DNA of 64,000 nucleotides from Palaeococcus ferrophilus DSM 13482 (lineage in GTDB: Archaea > Methanobacteriota_B > Thermococci > Thermococcales > Thermococcaceae): the NCBI RefSeq assembly GCF_000966265.1, contig NZ_LANF01000006.1, positions 146,130-210,129 of the forward strand, read 5' to 3'. A model generated the notes under the pieces. The model did no database searches. It was not told the origin of the DNA and saw nothing but the letters and a program-made list of their open reading frames with translations. A program made the position numbers and the translations under genes. Shown here in pieces: positions 8,265 through 17,514 of the stretch. How positions within the stretch are numbered: the stretch's first letter is position 1; every line of letters starts with the position of its first letter.

Positions 8265-9164
8265 TCAGCTCATGCTCATGTTGATTATCGTCTCACCTAT
8301 GTTCTCGAGATACTCGAGAATTCTCCTGTAGCTGTCCATTGAGACCGAGCTGCGGTAGTCTATACTTTTAATCCTATCCTTCAGTTCGGCCATTAGCCGG
8401 TCTATCTTCTTCAAATCCCTCCTCTCAACCTGTTTCATCATCTCCGAGAAGTAGTGTTTGAGCTCCTCTATGTCAAGCTCCTCGTCGAAGTTCTGGGAAA
8501 TCCTGAGTATGTGGTCGCCTATTCTCTCCACGTTTCTTACGATGAACAGGAGGCCTATGAGGTCGAAGCTCCCCCTCCCCCCGCTGGAACGGTAGGAAAA
8601 GGCCTTGTTGACGGCCCTTATAGCCAGGAAGTAGAAGCGGTCGAGCTCGTTCTCAAGGTCGTTTATATCTCTGGAGAGGGCCTTGTCCTGGAACTCCCTC
8701 ATGAGGGCGAGATCCTCGAGCATGGAGATAACTATGGAGCCGAGCCTCGAGAGTATCTCGATCAGGTCAATCTCCTCCTCGTCTAGGAAGCTCTTAACGA
8801 CAATCCTCGAAGGCTCCTCGGAGAGTATCTCCACCCCGGGGAGGTTCTGGAGAGTCTTCCTTATCTTGACCTTGTACTGGGGCAACTCCTCCGCGAACTC
8901 TATCTCCAGCGTGTCGTAGCCCTGTATGTAGACGGATATGACCAGTCTAACCGCCATATCGGGTGAATACTCGCTCGATATTGTGAGCCTTTTGCTCTCG
9001 CTAACGCTGCGGGGCTCCCCTGGATGAATGGTTATAGAACCGTCCGGGTTTACGCTCAGGGGGACAGTGTCGCCCTGTTTGAGGCCGTTTTCCAGAACCC
9101 ACTTCTTGGGAAGAGAGATTATGTATGAGCTCCTCCCGGTAAACTGTATCTTCCTGAACTCCAT
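8265..9164 (-). CDS. PhoU-like regulator with AbrB-type N-terminal domain
   Basis: A 299-residue protein. Residues 1-50 (MEFRKIQFTGRSSYIISLPK, then KKWVLENGLKQGD) form a SpoVT/AbrB DNA-binding fold, and the rest is the helical PhoU repeat region (NVERIGDHILRISQNF is the metal-binding ENxxRxxD-like helix). Archaeal proteins of this design are thought to control phosphate uptake or metal homeostasis. No phosphate transporter is next to it. The ATG at 9164 follows GGTGGTGA; the GTG at 9179 would overlap it. TATA-like sequence lies about 40 bases upstream. Confidence 0.8.
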   Translation of the reverse strand: MEFRKIQFTGRSSYIISLPKKWVLENGLKQGDTVPLSVNPDGSITIHPGEPRSVSESKRLTISSEYSPDMAVRLVISVYIQGYDTLEIEFAEELPQYKVKIRKTLQNLPGVEILSEEPSRIVVKSFLDEEEIDLIEILSRLGSIVISMLEDLALMREFQDKALSRDINDLENELDRFYFLAIRAVNKAFSYRSSGGRGSFDLIGLLFIVRNVERIGDHILRISQNFDEELDIEELKHYFSEMMKQVERRDLKKIDRLMAELKDRIKSIDYRSSVSMDSYRRILEYLENIGETIINMSMS

Positions 9165-9241
9165 ATTCACCACCCGCACTATATAGATGATAAGAACTCA
9201 AAGAGAAAACATATAAGGGTTTCGCAAATAATAGATAAAAG

Positions 9242-9826
9242 TCAGTCACGGGATAGTTCTATTCCCCTCTCAAGGGCCCTGAAGTTGACCTCCCAGAGCT
9301 TCCCGCGGAGGGTGAGCCTTATCCCCTCGTAGAGGCTCTCCCTCTTGAGCGGGACGAGCCCCTTCCCGAAGGCGTAACCGAGCATGAGGACGCCAAGGGT
9401 TCTCGGGTTTATCTTATCGGCCTCCCTCTGGAAGTCGAACATGTCAACGAGACAGATTTTACCTATCGCTTCCCTTATCTCGTCGAGTCCCGGATAGCGC
9501 TCCTTCCCGACGAGGGTTGTTGCCGTATGTATCGGATAGGCGTTTATTATCGCATGGCTCCCCTTCCCGAGGAAGCGCGCGTTTCTGAGGGCCTCAGCCG
9601 GCTCGAGGGCGAGCATAAGGCTAGCCTCTCCTTCCTCTATGAGGGGGGAGTAGACCTCTTCGCCAAATCTGAGATAGCTCAGAACGCTTCCATAGCGCTG
9701 GCTCATTCCAAGGGTTTCGCCTATTCTGACGTTGTAGCCCTCGTGCATGGCGGCGTTTCCAACGATGCGCGAAAGCGTTAAACCACCCTGACCGCCGACG
9801 CCGGTGATTATCAGATTGAACTCCAT
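9242..9826 (-). CDS. Indolepyruvate:ferredoxin oxidoreductase beta-like subunit, orphan
   Basis: A 194-residue protein starting MEFNLIITGVGGQGGLTL, the gamma/beta domain of 2-oxoacid:ferredoxin oxidoreductases; RIGETLGMSQRYGSV fits IorB. IorB normally pairs with the large thiamine-diphosphate subunit IorA to decarboxylate aryl pyruvates and reduce ferredoxin. No iorA lies nearby, so it may serve a distant partner or have another role. The ATG at 9826 has GGTGGTG close by. The gene is divergent from glmS. Confidence 0.78.
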   Translation of the reverse strand: MEFNLIITGVGGQGGLTLSRIVGNAAMHEGYNVRIGETLGMSQRYGSVLSYLRFGEEVYSPLIEEGEASLMLALEPAEALRNARFLGKGSHAIINAYPIHTATTLVGKERYPGLDEIREAIGKICLVDMFDFQREADKINPRTLGVLMLGYAFGKGLVPLKRESLYEGIRLTLRGKLWEVNFRALERGIELSRD

Positions 9827-9944
9827 CGGCACCACCGGAGGAATTACGCTTTGACGTTTTTAAAGGTTGGGCCCGGGGCCCCGCAGAAACCCTTTTAACG
9901 TTCACCCCCATTTACGTATTAGCATAATAACAGGGTGGAGCGCA

Positions 9945-11741
9945 ATGTGCGGGATTATCGCTTACATCGGTGACGGAGAGGCTGGAAAGATACTCGTTGA
10001 TGGTCTAAAGCGCCTCGAATACAGGGGCTACGATTCTGCGGGTGTCGCCATTGACACTGGTGAGGGCATCACAATAAAGAAAGGCGCCGGGAGGGTTGAC
10101 GAGCTCAATGAGATGCTCGGCTTCTCAAAGCTGCCCGGAAAGAGGGGCATAGCCCAGACAAGGTGGGCAACCCACGGCGAGCCCAACGACGTCAACGCCC
10201 ACCCACACACGGACTGCTCCGGCAGGATAGCCCTCGTCCACAACGGCATAATCGAGAACTACCTCGAACTCAAGGAGGGCCTGATGGAGAGGGGGCACAC
10301 CTTTAAGAGCGAGACCGACACCGAGGTGATAGCCCACCTCATAGAGGAGGAGCTGAAATCGTCGGAGAACTTCGAGGAAGCTCTCAGGAGGGCCCTTCTT
10401 AAACTTAAAGGCTCCTTCGCGCTGGCGATAATCTACGCGGGTGAGAGAGACCGCCTGTACCTCGTGAGGAACGAGAGTCCCCTCGTGCTGGGCATAGGGG
10501 AGGGGGAGAACTTCGCGGCGAGCGACGTCCCGGCCTTCTTAGAGTATACTAACCGCGTCGTTTTTCTAGATGACGGGGAGTACGCCGTAATCGGGAAGGA
10601 TTTCTACGAGGTTAAGCGGATTGAAGACGGTGAGAGGGTGGAAAAGGAGATTCAGGAGATAAGCTGGACCCTCGACATGGCCGAAAAGGCCGGCTATCCC
10701 CATTTCATGCTCAAGGAGATATACGAGCAGCCCCAGGCCATAAAGGACGCCATATATGGAAACATGGAGACGATAGGCGAGATAGCGAGGGCCATTGATG
10801 AATACGAGAAGATATTCATCGTCGCCATGGGGACTTCATACCACGCGGGCCTCTACGCCAAGTACCTCTTCCAGCACCTCCTGGGGAAGGTTGTCCTCGT
10901 TGAAGATGCAAGTGAGTTCCGCTACAGCGCGGAGAAGGTCGTGGATGAGAACACGCTCGTGATAGCCATCACCCAGAGCGGCGAGACCGCGGACACGCTC
11001 GCGGCCATAAAACTGGCAAAGGCAAAAGGGGCCAAGGTTCTCTCCGTGGTGAACGTGGTTGGGAGCATGGCGACGAGGCTGAGCGATCTGGTCATTTACA
11101 CCCACGCAGGGCCCGAAATCGGTGTTGCCGCGACAAAAACCTACACCACCCAGCTCACCGTCATGGCTTTGCTGGCGATGGCTATCGCGGAGCTCAGGGG
11201 GGTGAATATTTCGACGCTCAAGGAGGCCCTCCTAAGGGTGCCCGGCCTTGTGGAGGAGGTATTGAAGCACGACGGTGCCATAAGAGAGCTCTCCAAGTCC
11301 CTAAAGGAGGCAAGGGACTTCTTCTACATCGGCCGCTCCTTCAACGTCCCCACGGCCCTTGAGGGCGCGCTTAAACTCAAGGAGATAAGCTACATCCACG
11401 CCGAGGGGCTGAGCGCCGGTGAGCTCAAGCACGGGCCTCTTGCACTTATAGAGGAGGGCGTCCCCGTCGTGGCGATTGCCCCATCAGGGAGGCTCTTTGA
11501 GAAGATGGTGAGCAACATCAAGGAGGTCTCAGCTAGGAAGGGCTTCATAATAGCCCTCGGCGACTCGGAGGAGCTTAAGAAGGTGAGCGACGTCTTCGTG
11601 GAGATGCCCTCCCTTCCGGAGGAGCTCACCCCGATAGTCTACGCCGTCCCGCTCCAGCTTCTCGCTTACCATTTAGCGGTTTTGAGGGGCAACGACCCCG
11701 ACAAGCCGAGGAACCTTGCGAAGTCCGTTACGGTTGAATGA
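9945..11741 (+). CDS. glmS: Glutamine--fructose-6-phosphate aminotransferase
   Basis: A 598-residue enzyme that makes glucosamine 6-phosphate from fructose 6-phosphate and glutamine, the first step to UDP-GlcNAc. The start [10 protein letters not shown] places the nucleophile Cys right after Met; TRWATHGEP and the DTEVIAHL block complete the glutaminase half. Two SIS domains follow ([38 protein letters not shown]), and the chain ends in AKSVTVE as usual. The ATG at 9945 has GGGTGGAG upstream. It lies ten bases before the STT3 gene, fitting a supply role for N-glycan sugars. Confidence 0.95.
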   Translation: MCGIIAYIGDGEAGKILVDGLKRLEYRGYDSAGVAIDTGEGITIKKGAGRVDELNEMLGFSKLPGKRGIAQTRWATHGEPNDVNAHPHTDCSGRIALVHNGIIENYLELKEGLMERGHTFKSETDTEVIAHLIEEELKSSENFEEALRRALLKLKGSFALAIIYAGERDRLYLVRNESPLVLGIGEGENFAASDVPAFLEYTNRVVFLDDGEYAVIGKDFYEVKRIEDGERVEKEIQEISWTLDMAEKAGYPHFMLKEIYEQPQAIKDAIYGNMETIGEIARAIDEYEKIFIVAMGTSYHAGLYAKYLFQHLLGKVVLVEDASEFRYSAEKVVDENTLVIAITQSGETADTLAAIKLAKAKGAKVLSVVNVVGSMATRLSDLVIYTHAGPEIGVAATKTYTTQLTVMALLAMAIAELRGVNISTLKEALLRVPGLVEEVLKHDGAIRELSKSLKEARDFFYIGRSFNVPTALEGALKLKEISYIHAEGLSAGELKHGPLALIEEGVPVVAIAPSGRLFEKMVSNIKEVSARKGFIIALGDSEELKKVSDVFVEMPSLPEELTPIVYAVPLQLLAYHLAVLRGNDPDKPRNLAKSVTVE

Positions 11742-11751
11742 GGTGATTGAA

Positions 11752-14601
11752 ATGGTAAAAACCAGAGAGAAGGAAATGAAAGAGGCAAAAAAAGGGGAGA
11801 ACATCTCCCCCCTTTTTGAACGCATAATCAAAATCGCGATTCCAGTTGTGGTTCTCGTGGCGGCGTACATCGGCTACCACCTAAGGATGCAGACCGCAGC
11901 GACCAGGTACTTCATAGACCCTGACACCTTCTACCACTACGAGATCTACCGCCTCGTCATACAGGAATGGCTCCCCAAGTACTACGCCCTCGCCGAGCCC
12001 CCCGTCGGTTCCACGATAGGAGAACCCCTCGGACTCTACATCATCCCCGCAGTGTTCTACAAGGTGGTTTCCCTCTTCGGAGTTACGGAGCTCTCCGCGT
12101 TCAGGATGTTCCCCCCGTTCGTTGGGTTCCTCAGCATTATAGCCATCTACCTGCTCGGCAGAAAGCTCCACAGTGAGTGGACGGGGCTCTGGAGCGCCCT
12201 CATCCTCAGCTTCCTCGTGGGTCACTTTGTGAGAACCTTCTCAGGAAACGCGAGGGGAGACGGGCTCTTCATGATGTTCTTCCTCTTCGCGTCGGTGGCA
12301 ATGTTCCACTACCTCGATGAGAAGAGAAGCTCCCTGAAGTACGCCTATGGGGCCCTCTTCGTCATCCTCGCCGTCCTGAGCCTCGCAGCGTGGAACGGCT
12401 CTCCCTTTGGGATAATGGCACTCCTCGGCTTCGGCGCCCTGACGGCGATAGGACTCTTCGTGTTCGGAAAAATTGAGGAGTTTAAAGAGTTCGTGAAGTT
12501 GTACTACCCCGCTTACCTCCTCATCCTGATCCTAGGCTACGCGCTGGTCCCCTCAGGTGTCGTGAGGGTCGGGGGACACATAAGATTCGCCCTCGAGGCA
12601 TTCGCAGGCCTTCTGATCCTAACGGTGGTGATGCTCTACGGTGGGAGGTACCTCAACTACTCCGATAAGCTCCACAGGCTCGCGGTGGTCTCGGCCGTCA
12701 TCCTGATCGGCCTCGTGGGGGCGAGGCTCTACGTGGGCCCGAAGATCTGGGGGCTTATGAGCGGTGCCTACCAGTCAACGCAGGTCTACGAGACGGTGCA
12801 GGAGCTCGCCAAGACCACGATGGCCGATGTTACGAGGTACTACAGCGTAAGGGGAAGCGATTCCCTCGTCTTCGTCCTCAGCTTAGCGGGCCTTGGCGTT
12901 GGGGCTATACGCTTCCTATACGATCTCTTCAGGAAGGAGGAGGTTAACAGCAAGGCCCTCTTCATGCTGCTGTTCTACGGCATGTCCGTCTACCTTATGA
13001 TGACGGCCGTGAGGTTCCTCTTCCTCGCCTCCGCGGCCGTGGCCCTGCTCGCGGGCTACCTGATAGGCGAGGCCTTCCAGGCAGTGCTCAACATGAACGA
13101 CAAACCCTCAACCAAGGCCCTCTACACCCTCCTCCTCATACTCCTTCTCGTGCCGATGCCCGTGGCGGGGGCCATGTACCTCAACAATAGCGCGAAGGCC
13201 ATGGCGCGGGACTCCGTAACGACCTCATGGGAAGAGACCCTCAACTGGCTGAAGAACAACACCAACGAGTACGATACAGCAACATCGTGGTGGGATTACG
13301 GCTACTGGATTGAGAGCTCTCTCCTGAGCAACAGGCGTGCGAGTGCCGATGGTGGACACGCAAGGGACAGGGATCACATTCTTGCCCTCTTCCTCGCGGG
13401 GGATGGCGTTAAAAGCGAGGTGGACTTTGAGAGCTGGGAGCTCAACTACTTCCTCGCCTGGAACCAGGACTGGGCGAAGTTCAACGCAATAAGCTACCTC
13501 GGAGGAGCGATAACAAGGAACGAAAGAGACACGATGTCCATGATAATCCCCTTCCAGGGAAGCGGAAACACCTTCACCAACCCCTATTTCGGCGGCATGC
13601 TGACGATCGAAGGGAACAAGGTCACCGTAACCCTCGGGAACAATCAGTACGAGCCGATCCAGACGGTGGATTTTACCACGGGCCAGCTCATCCAGGGTAA
13701 GGGGACGCTTCCCTACGTGGCCTATATTTTCCAGAACTACGCTATCTTGGCATACTACAAGATCGCAACGAGCAACTTCCTTAAGCTCGCCTTTGGAGTG
13801 CCAATATCCTCCGAGGGGAACTTCACGGAGAAGCTCCTCTCCAACTTCAGGCTTGTCCACAGCACCGGTGACCTGAACACCTACGAGTTCCAGCCTTTCG
13901 GCATCTACCGCATGGAGGTCATGGAGAACGGCACGTGGAACGCAGTGAACAAGCTCAAGCCCGGCGAGTACAGGGTAAAGCTCTACATCTCGGCATTTGG
14001 AAGGGACGTGAGGGACGGAAAGATACTCCTCAGGGCTTACAAGGGAGGGAGCAAGGTGTACGAGGAAGTCCTCGCCGAGAACGTTAACGTTGACCACACG
14101 AACGAGACCCCCGTTGAGGTCACGATGAAGGTGCCCGAGGCGGACCACTATGAACTCGTGCTAATTCAAAAAGGCCCCGTTGGAGTGCTCACCGAGCAGC
14201 CAAAACTCAACGGAAAGCCGGTATCTCCAATCCGTGTAATGGGCGACGGCGGAAGCGGCGAGCTCGAGCTCAGGGCAGGCTTTAGAAAGGACTACAAGAA
14301 CCTTGAGCTCAACCTCAGAGTGACGTTCATATACCTCGTCAGGAGCGCCGGGAAGAGCAACGACGACCCCAACGCGGCCTTTGAGCCCCACATGGACATC
14401 GTCCACTACGAGCCCATCGCAAGCGGCCTTTCCACCGAGAACAGGGCGATACGCGTCAAGGTCAGCGCCCACCTTCCAGAGGTCATAGGGCCCTACACCC
14501 AGAAGCTCCAGGAGGAGTACGGCGATAAGCTCACGATAAGGGGGATACGCGTCGAGCCCGTGTTCATAGGCGAGAAGGAGTACACTCTCTGGGAGGGTTA
14601 A
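11752..14601 (+). CDS. aglB: Dolichyl-phosphooligosaccharide-protein glycosyltransferase, STT3/AglB
   Basis: A 949-residue membrane enzyme that transfers lipid-linked glycan to Asn of secreted proteins. About thirteen membrane segments fill the first 480 residues; DPDTFYHYE in the first outward loop holds the catalytic acidic residue. WWDYG, the sequon-binding motif, is at residues 513-517, and the large C-terminal domain lies outside the membrane. GAGGTGATT precedes the ATG. It follows glmS in the same direction. The two sequon-rich secreted proteins in this window are plausible clients. Confidence 0.94.
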   Translation: MVKTREKEMKEAKKGENISPLFERIIKIAIPVVVLVAAYIGYHLRMQTAATRYFIDPDTFYHYEIYRLVIQEWLPKYYALAEPPVGSTIGEPLGLYIIPAVFYKVVSLFGVTELSAFRMFPPFVGFLSIIAIYLLGRKLHSEWTGLWSALILSFLVGHFVRTFSGNARGDGLFMMFFLFASVAMFHYLDEKRSSLKYAYGALFVILAVLSLAAWNGSPFGIMALLGFGALTAIGLFVFGKIEEFKEFVKLYYPAYLLILILGYALVPSGVVRVGGHIRFALEAFAGLLILTVVMLYGGRYLNYSDKLHRLAVVSAVILIGLVGARLYVGPKIWGLMSGAYQSTQVYETVQELAKTTMADVTRYYSVRGSDSLVFVLSLAGLGVGAIRFLYDLFRKEEVNSKALFMLLFYGMSVYLMMTAVRFLFLASAAVALLAGYLIGEAFQAVLNMNDKPSTKALYTLLLILLLVPMPVAGAMYLNNSAKAMARDSVTTSWEETLNWLKNNTNEYDTATSWWDYGYWIESSLLSNRRASADGGHARDRDHILALFLAGDGVKSEVDFESWELNYFLAWNQDWAKFNAISYLGGAITRNERDTMSMIIPFQGSGNTFTNPYFGGMLTIEGNKVTVTLGNNQYEPIQTVDFTTGQLIQGKGTLPYVAYIFQNYAILAYYKIATSNFLKLAFGVPISSEGNFTEKLLSNFRLVHSTGDLNTYEFQPFGIYRMEVMENGTWNAVNKLKPGEYRVKLYISAFGRDVRDGKILLRAYKGGSKVYEEVLAENVNVDHTNETPVEVTMKVPEADHYELVLIQKGPVGVLTEQPKLNGKPVSPIRVMGDGGSGELELRAGFRKDYKNLELNLRVTFIYLVRSAGKSNDDPNAAFEPHMDIVHYEPIASGLSTENRAIRVKVSAHLPEVIGPYTQKLQEEYGDKLTIRGIRVEPVFIGEKEYTLWEG

Positions 14602-14993
14602 TCCCTCACAATTTTTATATCTTTGAGGGAACTAAGACCGCTCTTCTCCGTGGTTTCCGCGATTCTGCTCTCGATTTCTCCACCGGGCACGAGAACGAGA
14701 GCCTCCACCGTCCCAAACCCCAGCTTCCAGAGGGCGTAGGCGCGGTGGTGACCGTCAAGAATGTAGTCCCTACCGCGGTAGCGGAGCACGATTATGGGGG
14801 CATCGTAGCCGTGCTTTATCTCCTGGAGCACGACGAGGAGCTTAACCTCGCTCAGCTCGCCCTGAGTGGGCACCAGCCCTTCAAGGGGGAGCCTTTCCTC
14901 GAGGAGGTCGAATTTGACGCCATAGAGCCCCTCGTTGAACTCCTTCAGACGTTGGGCCCTTTCAACAGCCCTCTTCCTGGTTATAAGCTCCAT
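14598..14993 (-). CDS. Small ParB/Srx-fold protein with DGHHR motif
   Basis: A 131-residue protein whose core reads IVLRYRGRDYILDGHHRAYALWKLG, close to the ParB/sulfiredoxin nucleotide-binding fold also used by the serine kinase SerK at 26385. The N-terminal half is helical. Where SerK has the catalytic KPHEQL, this protein has VPTQGEL, so the acidic residue is displaced and the substrate is probably different. It may be a nucleotide-dependent kinase, nuclease or sensor; I cannot tell. Its stop overlaps the STT3 stop by four bases (convergent). Confidence 0.65.
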   Translation of the reverse strand: MELITRKRAVERAQRLKEFNEGLYGVKFDLLEERLPLEGLVPTQGELSEVKLLVVLQEIKHGYDAPIIVLRYRGRDYILDGHHRAYALWKLGFGTVEALVLVPGGEIESRIAETTEKSGLSSLKDIKIVRD

Positions 14994-15026
14994 TGTGCTC
15001 CCCAGGGAATGTTTAGGTGGCCATAA

Positions 15027-15270
15027 TATTTAAACCTGCCCCGATTCAAAGGCTGACGGCCCCAGCCCAATGTCCACATCAGGGGATTAGATGCCCCTTA
15101 ACGGGGACACTCTTTTAAAAGGGAGCCACACTTCTTCAACTAGCGCATCTCACCAGCCTAGAGGCCCATCAGGTTTCAGAAAATGCCCCGTTTCCGAAAG
15201 GTTTATATACACCTTCTTTCAAAGATTAAAGTGCCAAAACACATTAAAAAAATGTTAGGAGGTATGTGAA
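15027..15270. promoter_or_regulatory. Histone promoter and leader
   Basis: GTTTATATAC at 15201-15210 is a strong TATA box with a purine-rich BRE (CCGAAAG) directly before it. The message should start near 15230 and carry a leader of about 40 bases with AGGAGGT before the ATG. The 130 bases further upstream hold a short CCCC-TTAA-GGGG hairpin near 15097-15108 and a TCTTTTAAAAGG palindrome near 15111-15122, but no ORF; I assign them no function. Confidence 0.65.
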
Positions 15271-15474
15271 ATGGCTGAGTTGCCAATTGCCCCAATTGAC
15301 AGGCTGGTTAGGAAGGCCGGTGCCGCCCGCGTTAGCGAGGAGGCCGCCAAGGTTCTCGCCGAGCACCTCGAGGAGAAGGCCGTCGAGGTCGCCAAGAAGG
15401 CCGTCGAGCTCGCTCACCACGCGGGCAGGAAGACCGTCAAGGCCGAGGACATTAAGCTCGCCATCAAGCAGTGA
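15271..15474 (+). CDS. Archaeal histone
   Basis: A 67-residue histone-fold protein ([20 protein letters not shown] start, ending in [11 protein letters not shown]). It has the three helices and no tails, as in Thermococcales HpkA/HTkA proteins. Dimers wrap about 60 bp of DNA and stack into longer fibres, compacting the chromosome. The [16 protein letters not shown] helix and [13 protein letters not shown] pair-forming end are fully conserved in type. A T-rich run (CTTCTTTTTTG) after the stop is a likely terminator. Confidence 0.96.
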   Translation: MAELPIAPIDRLVRKAGAARVSEEAAKVLAEHLEEKAVEVAKKAVELAHHAGRKTVKAEDIKLAIKQ

Positions 15475-15496
15475 GCTTGCTTTCCCTTCTTTTTTG

Positions 15497-16003
15497 TTAT
15501 GGCCAGTCCCATCCCGTTCTGTACGGTTTGAACACCTCAAAGCTGAACTTCCCTTTATCTATCTCCGCCACCCCAAACGTCGGGTCGCTTCTCCTTGGGA
15601 GAGTGGGCGAGCCGGGGTTCAAAAGCTTCACTTTCTCCCCGTGGAACTCAAACTCCCCGTAGAAGAAGCGGTGGGTGTGGCCAAACACGAGTAGCTCCAC
15701 TCCCATATCGAGCGCCTTGTAGGTCAAACTCTGGGAGTCAAGGGGAAGTCTGTGCCCGTGTATGAGGCCAACCTTCAGCCCCTCAACTTCCACAACGAGT
15801 TCATCGGGAAGGCTCATTCTATCGGCGTTGCCCCTCACAGCCTTAACCGGTGCTATCTCCCGCAAGCGAGTGAGGAACTCGAGGGAAGTTATATCCCCCG
15901 CGTGGAGTATCAGCTCAACGCCCCTCTCCTCAAGGGTTTCCAGCACGTAGGGGTGAACGTACGCATCTGGAACGTGGGTATCGCTCAGTATGCCGACCCT
16001 CAT
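15497..16003 (-). CDS. YfcE/MJ0936-type phosphodiesterase
   Basis: A 168-residue calcineurin-like metallophosphoesterase. Metal-binding motifs appear in order: SDTHVPD, HAGDI, GNAD, HGH and FGHTH, the minimal set for a two-metal site. Relatives hydrolyse phosphodiester bonds in small molecules; the natural substrate is unknown. The start lies four bases after the GTPase stop on the same strand, so both are likely cotranscribed. Confidence 0.9.
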   Translation of the reverse strand: MRVGILSDTHVPDAYVHPYVLETLEERGVELILHAGDITSLEFLTRLREIAPVKAVRGNADRMSLPDELVVEVEGLKVGLIHGHRLPLDSQSLTYKALDMGVELLVFGHTHRFFYGEFEFHGEKVKLLNPGSPTLPRRSDPTFGVAEIDKGKFSFEVFKPYRTGWDWP

Positions 16004-16007
16004 TCCA

Positions 16008-16568
16008 TCACCTCACGTACTGGGCGTAGTCTGAGAGCGCCTTGAGCAGGTCGTTGAACCCCTCAAACGTGACGAGGGAGAGGGCTATCGCGTCCTGGCC
16101 GAGGCGTTTTTTAATCAGCTCCCTGAGCTCCGAGACGCGCTCCCCCGTGACGAGGTCGATCTTGTTTATAACGACTATGATCGGCTTCTCGTAACGCATC
16201 TTCAGCAGGTGATGGAGCTTCTCCATGCCCCTGTGAAGGCCCACCGTCGCGTCAACAACGTGGATCACTACGTCCGCCTGGAGAACCTCGTTGACTATCG
16301 CCTTGAATCCCTCGTCGCTCAGCACCTTCCCTCGAAGCTCCATCTTCGAGTCAAACAGCCCCGCCGTGTCTATCAGCACCACCCGATCGGCACCGCCGAG
16401 GGGGTTCTTCATGCTCTTGGATATTTTGACCGTCCCAAAAGCCCTCTTAATGCTCCCCTTTGTGGTTCCCGGGATCGGAGAGGTCTCCGAAATCTCCTTA
16501 CCTATGAGTGCGTTCAGCAACGTTGATTTTCCGGCGTTTTCGGCTCCGATTATTGCTATCCTTATCAT
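16008..16568 (-). CDS. Small Era/Obg-like GTPase
   Basis: A 186-residue G-domain protein. G1 is GAENAGKST, G2 lies in the SPIPGTTKGSIKRAF switch, G3 is DTAG, and G4 is NKID. The chain ends shortly after the G domain, so no KH or other RNA-binding domain is attached. Similar stand-alone archaeal GTPases have no settled role; ribosome assembly is a guess. It begins the two-gene unit with the phosphodiesterase. Confidence 0.82.
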   Translation of the reverse strand: MIRIAIIGAENAGKSTLLNALIGKEISETSPIPGTTKGSIKRAFGTVKISKSMKNPLGGADRVVLIDTAGLFDSKMELRGKVLSDEGFKAIVNEVLQADVVIHVVDATVGLHRGMEKLHHLLKMRYEKPIIVVINKIDLVTGERVSELRELIKKRLGQDAIALSLVTFEGFNDLLKALSDYAQYVR

Positions 16569-16628
16569 GCTCCCACCACTTAATTTATATACTCCCGGTC
16601 AGTTAATTAACTTTTGGCGGGTGATGGG

Positions 16629-16943
16629 ATGCCCAAGAGAATAAAATTCGGGCATGGTTACTATTACATTGTAACGCCTGAAGAACTCAGGGATAACAGG
16701 ATGAAAGGGAAAAAAGTCGTTCTCGAGGGCACTGTTGATGGGAAGCCGCTCATAGAGTTCCTCCCCATGGAGCTCCCGAGTTACAGGACTTCTTTCAGCC
16801 TCGATGGTCTCAGGGTCGAATTTGCGGGGGCCGTGCCCCTCAGCAGAGGTGAGTGGGTGAGGGTTTACGGCGTTTTCATTGGGCACACCATAGTTGCGAG
16901 GGCCATAGAGACGGAGGGTGCGGTGTTCACAACGGAGGAGTGA
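16629..16943 (+). CDS. Small OB-fold-like protein of unknown function
   Basis: Not recognised as a named family. The 104-residue chain is mostly beta strands; the segment with KKVVLEGTVDGKPLIEF, LRVEFAGAVPLSRGEWVRV and YGVFIGHTIVARAIE has the strand pattern of an OB fold, which usually binds nucleic acid. GGTGATGGG precedes the ATG at 16629. It ends two bases before the HD-domain gene, and that gene's ribosome site GGAGGAGTG covers its stop, so the pair is an operon. Confidence 0.6.
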   Translation: MPKRIKFGHGYYYIVTPEELRDNRMKGKKVVLEGTVDGKPLIEFLPMELPSYRTSFSLDGLRVEFAGAVPLSRGEWVRVYGVFIGHTIVARAIETEGAVFTTEE

Positions 16944-16945
16944 GC

Positions 16946-17467
16946 ATGATCGACCTCTTTTTTATTATCGGCAACCTGAAGAGGCTCCCAAGGACGGGGT
17001 GGCTTCTGAGGGGTGTTGCCAGTCCGGAAAGCATCGCCGACCATTCCTACCGCGTTGCCGTTATGACCCTCATACTCGGAGAGGAGCTGAGGAGAAGGGG
17101 CCTTGAACTCGACGTGGACAGGGCAGTGAGGATAGCGCTTATCCACGATGTGGGGGAGGCCCTCATAACGGACATACCCCTGACCGCACAGCGCTACCTC
17201 GATAAGGGGGAAGCCGAGCGCAGGGCAATCTCCGACCTCCTTGGAGAGGAGTATGCGGAGCTCTTCCGCGAGTACGAGGAAGGGACAACGGTAGAGGGGC
17301 GCTTCGTGAAGTTCGTGGACAGGCTCGAGATGCTCCTCCAGGCAGAGGAGTACAGAAGAGCAGGTTTCTCGAACCTCGACGAGTTCTGGGGAACCCTTGA
17401 GGGCCTTAGGAAGAGCGAGTTCTACCCGTACTTTAGGGACGTCGTTGAAGCTCTGGAAAAAAGATAA
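16946..17467 (+). CDS. HD-domain hydrolase (YfbR/HDDC2-like)
   Basis: A 173-residue HD phosphohydrolase. Metal-binding residues are visible as ADHSYRVAV (first His), LIHDVGEALITDI (HD pair and Glu) and KFVDRLEMLLQA (last Asp). YfbR-type enzymes dephosphorylate deoxynucleoside 5'-monophosphates, and HDDC2-like archaeal forms are close in size. The ATG at 16946 lies right after GGAGGAGTG. Substrate inferred from family only. Confidence 0.83.
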   Translation: MIDLFFIIGNLKRLPRTGWLLRGVASPESIADHSYRVAVMTLILGEELRRRGLELDVDRAVRIALIHDVGEALITDIPLTAQRYLDKGEAERRAISDLLGEEYAELFREYEEGTTVEGRFVKFVDRLEMLLQAEEYRRAGFSNLDEFWGTLEGLRKSEFYPYFRDVVEALEKR

Positions 17468-17514
17468 CGTTAAATACCCTTCTCCCTATTTCAGCTTGCT
17501 TAGAGGTGATGTAA

